A stretch of DNA of 64,000 nt, from NCBI RefSeq assembly GCF_024323335.1, contig NC_066583.1, forward strand, positions 414,234,031 through 414,298,030, written 5' to 3'. A program made the position numbers and the translations under genes. The DNA is from Lathyrus oleraceus. Its lineage: Eukaryota; Streptophyta; Magnoliopsida; Fabales; Fabaceae. The notes under the pieces are model-generated. The model worked only from the letters and a program-made list of their open reading frames with translations, was not told the DNA's origin and did no database searches. Below are positions 24,423 through 36,838 of this stretch, in pieces (position 1 is the first letter of the stretch; every line of letters begins with the position of its first letter).

Positions 24423-25936
24423 TAGTAAGACCCCAATTTTGACCCTAAGATCCCTCATGCAAATTCATCATAAGCATTAGCATTGGGATCATACCTTGGC
24501 ATCCTCCTTACCCCTCCTTCATTGGGTTTATTTTGGGAGAGATCACCAAGCACTTTGTGATTGTATCATACTTGTATATTATTATTTTACTAACCAAAAT
24601 ACCAAAAATATGTCTTTGCATTTGCCTAACTCTTTTGTAGGTAGGGCATGATCTCCATTGATCTATCAAGTTCATATATAGGGTTTGAGACCCTCATGAC
24701 AAAGAGCACACCATGAATTGACACAAGAATGGTTATGGGCATCATATATGAGTTCCATTGATTCCTACATGTTATATTGATCAAGTTTTCTTCAAGAGTT
24801 TGAGGGTGATTTGCCTTTGAAACCCTCGTTTGACTAGGTATCTAGAGTAACTTCTCCAACAAGCTATCTCACCAATAAATCAAATTTCTCAAGGAGCCCT
24901 TCAAATTTCATCATCTTATGCATAGATGATCTACCATGAGCCTAGAAAGTCAAAAGAATTGAAAGTTAGCAAGTTGGTTGATGGTGGTTGGCCAGATGAA
25001 TTCATCTGATCAAAACTGGGTCTCCCTAAACCCTATCTCTAACAATTTTCACCATATAAAATGATTCCAAGATAAAACTTACTCTAAATGACATTCCAAA
25101 CAACTTTCATGTTGAGACCTACAGCTAGTTTTGCTTGGAAAATCATTTTCTGTGTTGAAACGTTATAGGTCATTTTGTCTAAACCCTAATTTGAAAGTCA
25201 ACTTCCCAAGGCCATAACTTGCTCAATTTTTATGAGATGAAATATTTCCAAGTTACACAATCAAATTCAGGATGTCTAATTCAACTTTGATGTTTAGAGT
25301 GAGGGCTAATTCAACTTTTATGAGCATGTGATATGAGGCTACATTATAGGTCACTTTTGACCTATACCATTGAACAAATGATTTTCCAAACTTCAAAAAT
25401 ATATAACTCTATCATTTAAAATCCAAATGACATGAAATTGGTTACCATTTTGAAGGTATTTGAAAGAGCTACAACTTTGATCAAGACACGTTTCCCATTT
25501 GAAGCTCACATAAAAAGTTAAGCAATGTGGAATATTGAGACATATGGCTTGACACTCAAAAAAAATTTGATATGTTAAAAATTTCCAAACTTCCACCTCA
25601 AAATTCATGATGATACAAGCTCCTAATGGAAAAGTGTTGAACATAAAAGATGCTCCTCTTGATCTCACCTTTCTAAAAATTCCAAATTCATCCATTTTGG
25701 ACCAGAATTGAATCAGTTGTGCATGGCTTGAACATTGCATCATCATTTGGCAAGATTGAACTTCAAACATCCATGCACAATTGCCTAGCATTCCAACATG
25801 ACTTCAGCCTTGCTTACACTCAATTATGGATCAGATGGAGTGATTTCATGGACATGTACACGCCCATGCACTCATGCATCACACATTGCTAATTTTGGAA
25901 GTTCACTTCAAGTGTGCAAATATCAATTGAATTGGC

Positions 25937-25944
25937 TATAAATA
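25937..25944 (+). promoter_or_regulatory. TATA box of A 3' LTR
   Basis: TATAAATA in GGCTATAAATAGA, the same context as 10306-10313 in the 5' LTR. Confidence 0.55.
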
Positions 25945-28775
25945 GAGACCTCTAGTATCAGAATTTCACACACGCTCGTGCCAGCTTTGATCCCAAACCT
26001 CTAACCCTCTCATTCAAAAGGATAATCCTGAGAATTTCACTTGAAATTGAATTCGAATTCTCACTGTTTTGAGATTCAAAACTCCAGGGATCCAAGATCT
26101 TTTGTGCATTCTATTCCATTTCTGCAAGCATTCTGAGTGAGATCGAGCACGAGCCAAGGCATGAACAATTAAATCCAGACCTACATTGAAGGTATTTTTT
26201 AGACTTTTTCATCACTTCGGTTCTCTCTCAATCTTGCTCAATTCTCTTGATTCTTTGGTTTTCTGAAGTCCTACTAATGTAGGCAAGAAGATTCTTTGGT
26301 TTTCATGCACCTCAAATTTAAACTCCATGTATCTCTCAATATACTTGGAGTTAGGATGAATTGAGGTCAGATTCGTGCTCTACGCCATTTTTTTATTTCA
26401 GATCATGTCCTCATTTTTCATTTTTTTGATGGTGATGAGTGAACCATTCCGGCCAGAGTCGCCGGAGAAGACGACCGGCCTTTGGACATCGGTGATGTGC
26501 TGGCTTGGTTTTGAGCCATTGATCTCATTAGAATTGTTTTAATCACGAGCGTGCATTGCAATTACCTTTCCTGTGGCGCAATGACTCAAGACCACAATGG
26601 AACGTGTGCTGGTGGCCACTTGATCTGTCACCTCAATTAATGAGGGAGATCAAGTGGTCCACGTTTTTTCTGATTATTTGAATTTCATTTTGATTGCTTT
26701 ATTTTCATTAATTCGTATTAATTTTAATATTGATCCAAAAAATATGAGAGTTTCACCAAAAAATTCAAATATTTTCCTCATTCATATTCTGAATTAAAAT
26801 TATTTTTTTGGATCATTATTAATATTTTTCATGATTTAATTGATTTTTCATTTGGTTTTAATTGTTTAAAAATACTTTTAAGTCTTTTAAAATTCTGAAA
26901 TTTTTTCTCCAAGGTCCTTTGACATTGTTTGACCTATGATAAATCTCATGACCATTTATTTGGTGTTTTGATAAGGTTTTAGGAATTTGACAAACCATAT
27001 TTAATTTAAATGCCTTACTTTAGTATTTTTAATTGGAATAAATACCAAATAATTTTGTTGACCAATTGTGATGACTTGTTTATGTTTGACTATTGTTGTT
27101 GGGCCTTGGTCAAGGTTGATTTGACTTTGTTAATTTAATATCATTGGATTTAGGGGATTGATGGAATGTACATTCCATCTCCCAAAATGAATGGATGATA
27201 TTAATTTGGTAAAAGTCCTCCTTTGATCAATTTGTGTTTTGATCTATTCCCCTCCCACTTCATCTCATTCCCCTTCTTTATGCATTCATCTCATTTGGCC
27301 TATGATATCTCAAAGTCCTAAAGATACTTAATTGAAATATTATCATGAGTATGGATGATATTAGACCTTACCTTTTGCATATTATTTTTGTGTGTGGTAT
27401 GTTTCATGAGCATAGTCCATTATACTATGCCCCTAACATGCATTAACATCAAAATTCTATTGCCTGGCCTCAAATAGTTGTGACTTCTACATAAGTCCAA
27501 TTACGATTGCTTAACATAACCCTAAATTTGTGACATAAAAGGCATAAGCATTCTAGTTAATGAGATTATAAGTCTCCCCTCTTTCATGGTATTGTGTGGA
27601 AACTTGGCCTTTTTTCCTTCCTTTAGAAGATGTCTTGGTTCAAGGATCCATGCTTGTGATAAGTGGCTTGAGTGTTATCCAAAGAATGTCTTAAAAATGA
27701 AAAGAAAAATAATACTAACTTCTAACCTATTAACTACTAACTTTTAATTTCAAGCTATTTACTTTAATGCCATTCAATTCTAGCTTTTATTCATTTGCCA
27801 TTGTTCATATCGTTCTAATTGTTTATGTTAATGCAATTTTCACTTTGTCCACTTGGACCATATTGTGTGATATATTATGTTTGTGTATACTTTGTTTGTT
27901 TGAGTGGTCTTTGACCATTAATGTACATAATGACAACAAAAACCCTAAAAAACTTTTGTGTGGACTATTGGCTTGATCTTGGACAAATGGACTTAGAACT
28001 TAGGCAACATTCCAATGCTAAAGGACTTGGCCAATGCCAACTTATTAAGAAATCAAGTGCCATCTTTATTTGATGCCTTTCTCTTCAAGATAATATAATT
28101 GTGCATTTGTGTGTTGCTTGATTCTAAAAGTCCAAGGGAATTCTGGGTTTCTATTGACATTCTTGTCTATTGGATTGCTACCCATTTGGTCAGATCTTTT
28201 AAACTCTAAACTTTTAATTTTTGTACATAGGATTAGTCCCTTCATCTTCTTCCCAGTTCTTTAATTTCAAAATTTGTCCCTCCCTTTTCAAAAACCTTCT
28301 TTGGTTGAAATTATTTTGTTCTAAACTTTGACCACTTTTACAAAAAGATAGAAACTTTGGCCTTATGCCATTGCATTTTCAAACCATTTTTAGGGCTTTG
28401 AGCCTCTCAAACTTAATTTTTGTTAAAAGCAATGCATCCACCTTTATATTTGTATCACCAACTACGAGGTTTTGATACCTCATTTTATGTTAGTACGTAG
28501 GCACAAGACAGAAGGTCTTGTCAAACACAAAAATATAATTAATGAATTCTTTTCTCATCCCCCCATTCTATTTGTTTGTAAACATCACTTTGTACAAAAT
28601 ACATATGCACACAAAAAGGGTTCCCTAGGAGTACCTAGGACACTTTGGGTACTAACACCTTCCCTCTGTCTAACCAACCCCCTTACCTGTAATCTCTGAC
28701 ATTTTATTAGTTTTGATTTGAAAACTTCCTACTTTTTGGGTTTTGTTCATATTTTTTCCCTTTTCCTTTGGAAAC

Positions 28776-28781
28776 AATAAA
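28776..28781 (+). terminator. LTR polyadenylation signal (element A)
   Basis: AATAAA about 75 bp before the LTR end, conserved in X and the A 5' LTR. It is the likely signal for 3' end formation of element RNA. Confidence 0.5.
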
Positions 28782-28858
28782 AGCGCGGTGGTGACTCTTG
28801 TTATTTGATCTCTAGCTTATCCATAGTTTAATGATCATGAATTTACCGCTACAAAGTC

Positions 28859-29284
28859 ACATAAGATACCCAGATGAATTAGGGGTTCCAAGGCAAACCA
28901 ACTCCAAACCTTTGATGATTTCTTTATAAAAATAACATGTGAAGATCATGGGGGATCCATATATGAAACTTAGAGCCAATGTGGACCAATTCTTGATTAG
29001 GCTTCTTGCAATGAGGTCTTAAACCCTAGATATGAGCTTGATAGATCATAGGTGAGGATATACACTACCTACAAAAGTGTTAAACTATACAATGACATAT
29101 TTTGGTATTTTGGTTAGTAAATAAAGAAAAAAATGAAGTATGATACAATCAAATGTGCTTGGTGATCTCTCCCAATGCAAACCCAATGAATAAGGGGTAA
29201 GGAGGATGCCAAGTTGTGATCCCAATGCTAATGCATATGATGAGATAACATGAGGGATCTTAGGATCAAAATTAGGATCTGACA
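28859..29284 (-). mobile_element. Element C: 3' LTR, second part
   Basis: Continues the C LTR interrupted at 8806: ACATAAGATACCCAGATGAA joins the AAGTC of 8802-8806 exactly as in the uninterrupted copies near 3570 and 36715. It ends at 29284 with an inverted TGTCAGATCC start (a variant of TGTAAGACCC). The inverted PPT follows. Confidence 0.88.
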
Positions 29285-29809
29285 GTTGCCCCTATTTAAG
29301 GACGTTTTAGCTGAGGAGATGAAGGTTAAAATCTTCGTGTTGACTCAGTAGAATGGGCTTAAATAACAACATAGAAGCAAATTTTAGTCCTTAAGAGACC
29401 TCATGATGCATATGATATGAATGCTAAAAATAATCTCTGTGGGGAAAGTGTTGCCACGAAGGAAAAGAATCCGGAGAGACTGAAAGTCCGCAGGAGCATA
29501 ATGCATTCCACAAGGAAAACTCACTAGGGAGACCAAGTCTCTACGGAATAAAAGATATGCGTAGGCCAGGCTACGACTTAAAACTGTTGGGGGACACGAT
29601 AGATTCCATGAAAATAAAACAATGGAAAGACTCAGTCGGAGAACAAAAAAAACATCTGCAGGGGAGACGGGTAGATCAGAACAAAGCTAAAATACTCGAA
29701 CCAAGCAGGAAAAAGCAATTTCACTGAGGAAATACACACTCAAACTCAACTGTGGAAGAGATAATATTCCACACAGGAGTAACAAAAATGAATTATCCAC
29801 TACCGGTTA

Positions 29810-30600
29810 CTGGGTAAGGTGATAGCGAAATCTGTCAGAGAGGACATCCGTTACCGGTTAGGGTAAACATATCAAGGATGACTCGCTGAGGGAAAATGAG
29901 AGGTGTATTAATTACCAGTTACTAGGTAAGAATAAACTGTCGGAAAAAATGCCAAAATGGGATTTACAACTACCGGTTACTAGGCAGAAGACCAAAGAGA
30001 GAGAATATTCATCACTGATTAAAGTGAACATATCAAAGATAGACTCCAAGGGAGGAATATCCATCATCGGTTGGGATGAACATATCAAGGATAGACTGTC
30101 GGAAAAAGTAGGGATTACATCTATCAGTTACTGGATAGAGTACCGCAAAGAGAATACCCGTTATCGGTTAAGATGAACATATCAAGGATAGACTCAGAGG
30201 GGTGACATAGGAATTATATCTATCAGACTCTACAGGGGAAAGCAGGATTTACAACTGCCGATTACTGGGCAGAAGACTGCAAAAAGAAGGAAACTTGTCA
30301 TCGGTTAGGATGAACATATCAAGGATTAACCTTCTAGGGAAAGAAGTAGGGATTACAACTACGTTTTTACTGGGTAGAATACCAAAGAGAGAATATCTGT
30401 CACCGGTTAAGATGAACATATCAAGAATAGACGCAAAGTAGGGGAAGAAAATATTCGTCATCGGGTAGGATGAACATATCAAGGATAGACTTCATGGGGA
30501 AACGTGAAAACGAATCCATTGGGGAAAATAGGTTACTTTTGTCGGGTATTGAGGCAAAAGTGAAATACTCGTAAATTGAGAAGAATATTACTAGTTACTG
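29810..30600 (-). repeat. Bipartite tandem array in C 3' UTR
   Basis: Inverted copies of the A array: GATGAACATATCAAGGATAGACT and TACCGGTTACTGGGTA motifs alternate, with about eight copies of the first (near 29865, 30025, 30075, 30172, 30307, 30409, 30467). It is shared with A and H, so the array predates the split of these copies. Confidence 0.85.
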
Positions 30601-30945
30601 AGTAATAGACTCTTTGGGGAACAAAAGCATCTATCTAGGTATGATCAAGAAAGAAACGGTTAATCAAAGACTCAACCCAATGAGGATATAACTCAAGGGG
30701 AGTGGGTCCATCCAGACAACCGACTGGGGAGGAAATTGAAATAATGATCATCCACGAGGAAATAACTTAGTGGGGAATGAGAAAGGTTAAATTCTTTCTG
30801 CTTAAGGGGATGACACTCTACAATTGAAAGAGGACAGACACACCAAATCTACGTGGGAAGGAATACCCCCATAACAGAGGATCAGAGAAATAATGAATCA
30901 CAAAGTATAATAATGAAATAATGAAATCTATGAATGTATACGTGT

Positions 30946-30966
30946 GTATATATATATATATATATA

Positions 30967-31018
<52 letters not shown>

Positions 31019-31020
31019 TG

Positions 31021-31057
<37 letters not shown>
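30946..31057. repeat. TA microsatellite
   Basis: About 110 bp of nearly pure TA with a few TATG or TAATA interruptions, followed by (GAT)n at 31060-31072. In H the same site (about 49380-49405) is a short TATATGTATATG stretch, and in A it is essentially absent, so expansion is specific to this copy. Confidence 0.9.
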
Positions 31058-31059
<2 letters not shown>

Positions 31060-32088
31060 GATGATGATGATGATTATGCTGACAAAACGATCACAGAGGA
31101 TACAAACGTCACCGATCTAAACCATCAATACAACACTCAGCCAATCTCAACAGGAGGGAATCAACTGGAGAAACAGAGGAGAAGGATGAACGCAAACTAT
31201 CCATCTCAAAGGCTCAACCCTGGCCGGGGAAAGATGCCGGATCTGCTGGGAATCTGAATTGTCAACTCTGCGAGGAATTTTAGGTCAACACCATATCAAA
31301 TGGGAGACAACCTTGTAGAGGACCAGAAAACGGCTCTAGAATCAGTGCTGAATGAAACCTGCTGGAGCCTTGCGGGGAGACAAGAATCTACTGAGACAAC
31401 GTGCCTACTACTCGAGGGAGGCATTCACAAACTCAGTTGGGAAAACCAACAAAACTCGGCTGGGGATGCTGAAATGCTGTTGGAGGGGATACCGTTTTTC
31501 AGACCGCTGTTGATATTCCTTAAATGAAATCAATTAAAAAAGTAACTACTTTTATTATATTAAGAAAACATTATTTTGCTTTAAGATTTAACTTCAAACT
31601 GATAATCATAAAATTTAAATCTATTTTGACTGAAATAAGTAAGAGTAGAAACAATTGGATAAAAGTTCAACTTTATTTAATAGAATGGTACTGTCAATGA
31701 CAAGACTCCATAGATCTTTACAAAAGTTGAAAAATGGTAATTTACATGGAAAATGGATACATTGAATACAATTATCACTATTCCTTCTACCATTTTTAAT
31801 ATCCACTATGCTCTTGGCTTCGGTTGAGAATGATGAATCAGAACCAACGGTCGTGCTCAAGAAAGTTTCAAGACTGATGACAGTAGGATGCAGTTACTTT
31901 CCATAATCCCTAATTGTTGCATAAACTGCCCCAAGGTGGGATACTCAATTTATCGGGATAATTTCTTCTGTTTTATGTCTCTAACTTTTTCCTGGATCGC
32001 TCTTTCGGGTTTTCAATCCACCGAGACGCTCATTTTTTGCCTAAGCCTCCCTTTCAGGTTTTCAACTTAGCGAGCTGTTTTTTTCGTT

Positions 32089-33721
32089 TTAGGTGAAGTA
32101 TTTCTTGACTGTATCAATGTTCACAGGACGAGTGAACTCTTCACCATCCATAGTTGTAAGAATTAAGGCGCCGCCTGAAAAGAATCTCTTAACAAGATAT
32201 GGGCCTTCGTAATTAGGATTGCCCCTAGCATCTGGTTTAAAAGATAAGATCTTCTGGAGCACAAGGTCACCTTCTCTGAACATGCGAGGTCTGACCTTCT
32301 TATCAAATGCCTTCTTCATTCTCTACTAATATAACTGACCATGATGCATGGCAGTTAACCTCTTTTCTTCGATTAAATTCAGCTGGTCAAACCTGGTCTG
32401 ACACCATTCAACTTCTGTCAACTTGGCTTCTATTAAAACACGTAATGATGGGATCTCAACCTCTACTAGGAGCACAACTTCCATACCATAAACAAGTGAG
32501 AATGGGGTTTCCCCTGTTGAAATGCGCATGGATGTATAGTACCCATGCAAAGCAAATGGGAGCATCTCATGCCAATCCTTATACGCCATAACCATCTTCT
32601 GGATGATCTTCTTAATGTTCTTGTTCGCAGCTTCAACAACCACATTCATCTTAGGTCTGTAGGGAGAATAATTATGGTGTTCAATCTTGAAGTCTTTGCA
32701 AAGAGCTTCCACCATATTATTATTCAAGTTCGATCCATTATCAGTAATGATCTTACTTGGCACACCATTTCGGCATATAATCTGATTCTTGATAAACCTT
32801 ACAATAACATGCTTGGTTACATTTGCATACGATGCCGCTTCAACCCATTTTGTGAAGTAATCAATAGCCACCAAAATGAAATGATGTTCATTCGAAGCTT
32901 TGGGCTCAATCATGCCAATCATATCAATTTCCCACATGGAGAAGGGCCATGGAGAGGAAATTACATTCAACAATGTCGGAGGAACATGAATTTTATCTAC
33001 ATATATTTGACACTTGTGGCATTTCTTCACAAACATGCAACAATCAGATTCCATTGTCAGCCAATAGTAACTCGCTCTTAAAATCTTCTTAGCCATAGCA
33101 TGTCCATTGGAATGAGTACCGATGGAACCTTCATGGACTTCAGTCATCAATAAGTCTGCTTCGTGTCTATCGACTCATTTGAGCAGAACCATATCGAAGT
33201 TTCTCTTGTAAAGTACATCACCATTCAAGTAGAAGTTGCCAGTTAATCTTCTCAAAGTCTTCTTATCTTTCAAAGATGTCTTAGGTGGGTAAACCTGACT
33301 TTGGAGAAAACATTTAATATCAAAATACCATGGTTTTTCATCTTTGATCTCTTCGACAGCAAACACATGAGCTGGTCTATCAAGACACATCATAGTCAAA
33401 TTGGGAACTTCATTCCAATACTTTACCACAATCATTGAAGCCAACGTTGCAAGAGCATCTGCCATCCGGTTTTAATCTCGAGGGATATGATGAAACTCAA
33501 CCTTTGTGAAGAAAGTTGAAATCCTCCTAGCATAATCTCTATATGGTATCAAACCGAGTTGATTCGTCTCCCATTCACCTTTGATCTGATTCACAACCAA
33601 AGTTGAATCTCCTTAGACGTATGAATACTTGATTCTGAGATCAATGGCCTCTTTAAGCCCCATAATGCAAGCTTCATACTCAACCATATTATTTGTACAC
33701 TTGAAAGTCAATCTAGTTGTA
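32089..33721 (-). pseudogene. int: Second RNase H end and integrase of element C (broken)
   Basis: Minus strand, one frame throughout (33465, 33150 and 32319 are in phase). 33721-33175 is the end of the archaeal-type RNase H, with ADALATLAS and a TGA at 33175. 33150-32329 is integrase: zinc-finger His and Cys residues (HEGSIGTHSNGH, then KKCHKCQ), catalytic Asp in MWEIDMIG, Asp in ITDNGSN and Glu in VVEAANK, so the catalytic triad is intact. Two adjacent TAG codons (32328-32323) replace the CAG CAA of A, then the C-terminal segment runs to 32089 (GPYLVKRFFSGGALIL). RT and everything upstream are deleted. Confidence 0.85.
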
Positions 33722-36700
33722 ACCAAGTTAAATGGTATGTATAATGGCAAATGATAAATGGCTTGAATTTAAATTGCATAAAGTAAATAACTTGAAATTA
33801 AAAGTTAGTCAAATTTTAGTTGATTAGAAGTTAGTGGAGTTTTGCTTTTCAATTGTTTAAGTCATTTTTGGAGAACACTCAACCCTCTACTCACAAGCAT
33901 GGATCCTTGAACCCAGACATCTTCCAAAGGAAGGGAAAAAGGCTAAGTTTCCACACAATACCATGAAAGAGGGGAGACTTACAATCTCACTTACTAGAAT
34001 GTTATACCTTTTATGTCAAAATTTAACGCTATGTTAAGCAATCGTAATTGGACTTATGTAGAAGTCACAACTATCTGAGGCCGGGCAATAAATTTTTTGG
34101 TGTTAATGCATGTTAGAGATATGGTATAATGAACCATACTCCTAAAACATACCACACATAAAAAGAAAATGATCAAAAGGATGAACCTAATCTCATCCAT
34201 ACTTGTATTGGTTTATGAACCAATTAGCCTTAGGATTGAGATGTCATTGGCCAATGAGAGGAGTGGGATGCAAAGGGATTGGAGATGAAGAGGGAGGGGA
34301 AATTAGACAAACACAAATTGGTGACGGAAGGAATTTTATCAAATTAAAATCATTCATTCATTTTTGGAGATGAAATGTACATTTCATCAATCCCCTAAAT
34401 TCAATGATTTTAATCCAACAAAAGTCAAATCAACATTGACCAAGTCCCAAACACAATAGTCAAACTCCACAAGTCAATAAAAATAGCTCAACACAAATTA
34501 TTTCAATTAAACAAATTAAAAATCAATTAAAAATGCATTAAATTAAATTATGTTTGATCAAAAACCTAAAACCTCTTCAAAACACCAAATAAATGGCGAA
34601 GAGATTTATCATAGGTCAAACAAGGTCAAAGGACCTTGGAGAAAAAATTTCACTATTTTTGAAAAGTCAAAAGTATTTTTAAACAATTAAAAATATGCAC
34701 ACAAAAAATTAAATCATGAAAAATATTAATATTGATCCAATAAATATTTTTAATTCAGAAAATGAAAGAGAAAAATATTTAAATTTTTTTGGTGAAAGTC
34801 CCATGTTTTGGCGTCAATATTAAAATTAATATGAATTAATAAAAATAAAGCAATTAAAATGAAAATTCAGAAATTCCCAAATTCGTGGACCATCTGATCT
34901 CCCTCATTAATTGAGGTGGTAGATCAAATGGTCCAAAGCACGCGTTCCATGTGGTCATCAGTCAACTGCACAGCACGCGTGATAATCACAACCAATGCTC
35001 AAGATTAAACTATTTTAAATGGATCATATGGTTCAGAATCTTGCCAACACATCGCTGGAGCCAGAGCTCCGGTCTTCTTCTTCGGTGGACCTCACCGGAC
35101 TGGTCCACCTTCAACCATCACCAAAATCAAAAAATAAAGACATGGATTTAAAGAAAAAATGCTCAGGAGCTCGAATTCGGCCTCAACTTTATCTAACTCC
35201 AAGTATATAAGAAGATACAAGGAGTTGAATTTTGAGGATCATGATCAGAGTTGCTTCGATTTAACCTCAAAGCAACTCAATCTTGTTGCCTACATTGGTA
35301 GAACTTCAGATAACCAAAAATCAACAAGAATAGTGGAGGAATAAGAGTGAGCCGAAGAATGGAAGTTACTGAAAATTCACCTTCGAGTTGGTCCAATTTG
35401 ACTTGATCTTGATATGGATTTGATTGCTTTCTCCTCCTCTTGCATGCAGGAACCAAATGAACTGAAAATGGAAGTGAATTTCTGGAGTTTGAACTTCCAA
35501 ACAGATGGTGAAGTTCAAGCCCGATTTCAAAGAAATCTCAAAAAAAATAATTTGAAGTGACGGTTTATAGAGGTCTAGCTAAGCTTGGGCAAGGTGTTGA
35601 TGATGAATCTGAAGCTCTGAGCTTGTTTAAATATGCATTGTATTTGATATTTGCACCACTTGAAAATTTGACAAAAATAGCAATTCACTTGCATGGATGC
35701 ATGGGCAATCATATGGGCCTTGAGAGTGATGCAATCTAACTCCAAATTATGCACAAAGTCTACTGAATTTATAATGTGCAAGCATGCAAAAGAAAATGAT
35801 CATTTGAAGTCTGAGCTTTCCAAAACACTTCCCATAATGAAGCCATGCGCAAGTCCTTCAATTTTGATCCAAATGAGATGATCTTGGATGTTTTAGAAAG
35901 GTAAGATTAAGGGGAACAACTTTCACGTTGAACACTTTTTTATTTGAAGCTTGGATCATGATTAATTTCGAGGTGGAAGTTTGGGAATCAAACATATTTG
36001 AAAATTTTCTAAGTCCCAAGTCAAATGTTCACTTCTTCCACCTTGAATACCTTTTTCTATGGGCTTCAAATGAGAAACATTCCTTCATCAAAGTTGCATA
36101 TCTTTCAAACCTATTCAATGTGGTCATAAATTTGACCTCATTTGGATTTGGCATGAAGGAGTTATGCATTTTAGAAGTTGAGGAAAATCACTTGTTCAAT
36201 GGTATTGGTCCAAAATGACCTATAATGTTTCCTCTTGGCTCATGCATTTTCAAGTAGAATTTTAACTTCCTTCAAACATCAAAGTGGAAGTAGGCATCTT
36301 GAAATTGGTCATTAAATTTTATTGGCTTTCATCTCATAAACAACGAGCAAGTTATGGTCTTGGGAAGTTGACCTCCAAATTAGGGTTTAGACAAAATGAC
36401 CTATAATCTTTCACCATAAAAATGACTTTTCAAGCAAAAATATCTCTTGACATTAACATGAAAGTTGTTTGGAATGTAATTTAGAGTAATGTTTCTCTTG
36501 TAATCATTTTCATATGATAAACATTATATGAGATAGGGTCTTGGGAACCCCAGTTTTGACTAGTTGATTTCCTCTTATCAACCACCATGAACCATCTTCC
36601 TAGATTGACATTCTCTTGACTTTTGGGACTCATGGAGGATAATATATTCATAAGATGACGAAATTTGAAATATCCCTCAATATATTTGATCAATTGCTTA

Positions 36701-36838
36701 GGAAACTTGTTGAAGAAGTCACAAAAGATACCCAGATGAATTAGGGTTTCCAAGGCAAACCACCTCCAAGCTCTTGATGATTTCTTGATCAAAATAACAT
36801 GTAAAGATCATGGGGGATCCATATATGAAACTTAGAGA
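33721..36838 (-). mobile_element. Element C: 5' LTR, truncated, first part
   Basis: From CAAGTTAAATGG at about 33721 the sequence is LTR, collinear with 5939 onward in the C 3' LTR. The first 1.3 kb of inverted LTR (equivalent to 4644-5938, the 3' part including U5) is missing, as is the PBS. The break lies directly against second-RNase-H coding sequence. The LTR is interrupted at 36838 by element D and resumes at 48755. Confidence 0.85.

Larger units (their letters stand above)
8807..28853 (+). mobile_element. Element A: complete-length Ogre-like retrotransposon
   Basis: A 20,047-bp plus-strand Ty3/gypsy element of the Tat lineage. The order is 5' LTR, leader, ORF1, gag, pro, intron, RT, RNase H, remnant of second RNase H and integrase, 3' UTR with tandem array, PPT, 3' LTR. 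It is bounded by TG...CA and an exact 5-bp target duplication AAGTC (8802-8806 and 28854-28858). The empty site is readable in paralogs (GAAGAAGTCACA near 3568 and 36715). Size, ORF1, the pro/RT intron and LTR length all fit Ogre. It is dead: no PBS, nonsense codons throughout, mutant protease and no integrase core. Confidence 0.93.
24423..28853 (+). mobile_element. Element A: 3' LTR
   Basis: Collinear with 8807-13493, ending CCGCTACA at 28853 before the target duplication AAGTC. It is about 250 bp shorter than the 5' LTR because of small deletions, including one near 28060 that removes sequence corresponding to about 12460-12600 and one near 28380. TATAAATA at 25937-25944, AATAAA at 28776-28781, PBS-like TGGTGACTCT at 28789-28798. 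Confidence 0.92.
29285..32088 (-). other. Element C 3' UTR with PPT
   Basis: Begins with the inverted PPT (AAATAGGGGCAAC on the minus strand) and is homologous in inverse to 21985-24422 of A. It contains the bipartite array (29810-30600) and a TA microsatellite (30946-31057). No coding sequence. The short tyrosine/isoleucine-rich frame over the TA repeat is not a gene. Confidence 0.8.

Noticed and set aside
30934..31257. Plus-strand frame rich in Tyr and Ile
   Set aside because: It is translated TA microsatellite inside a 3' UTR on the opposite strand.
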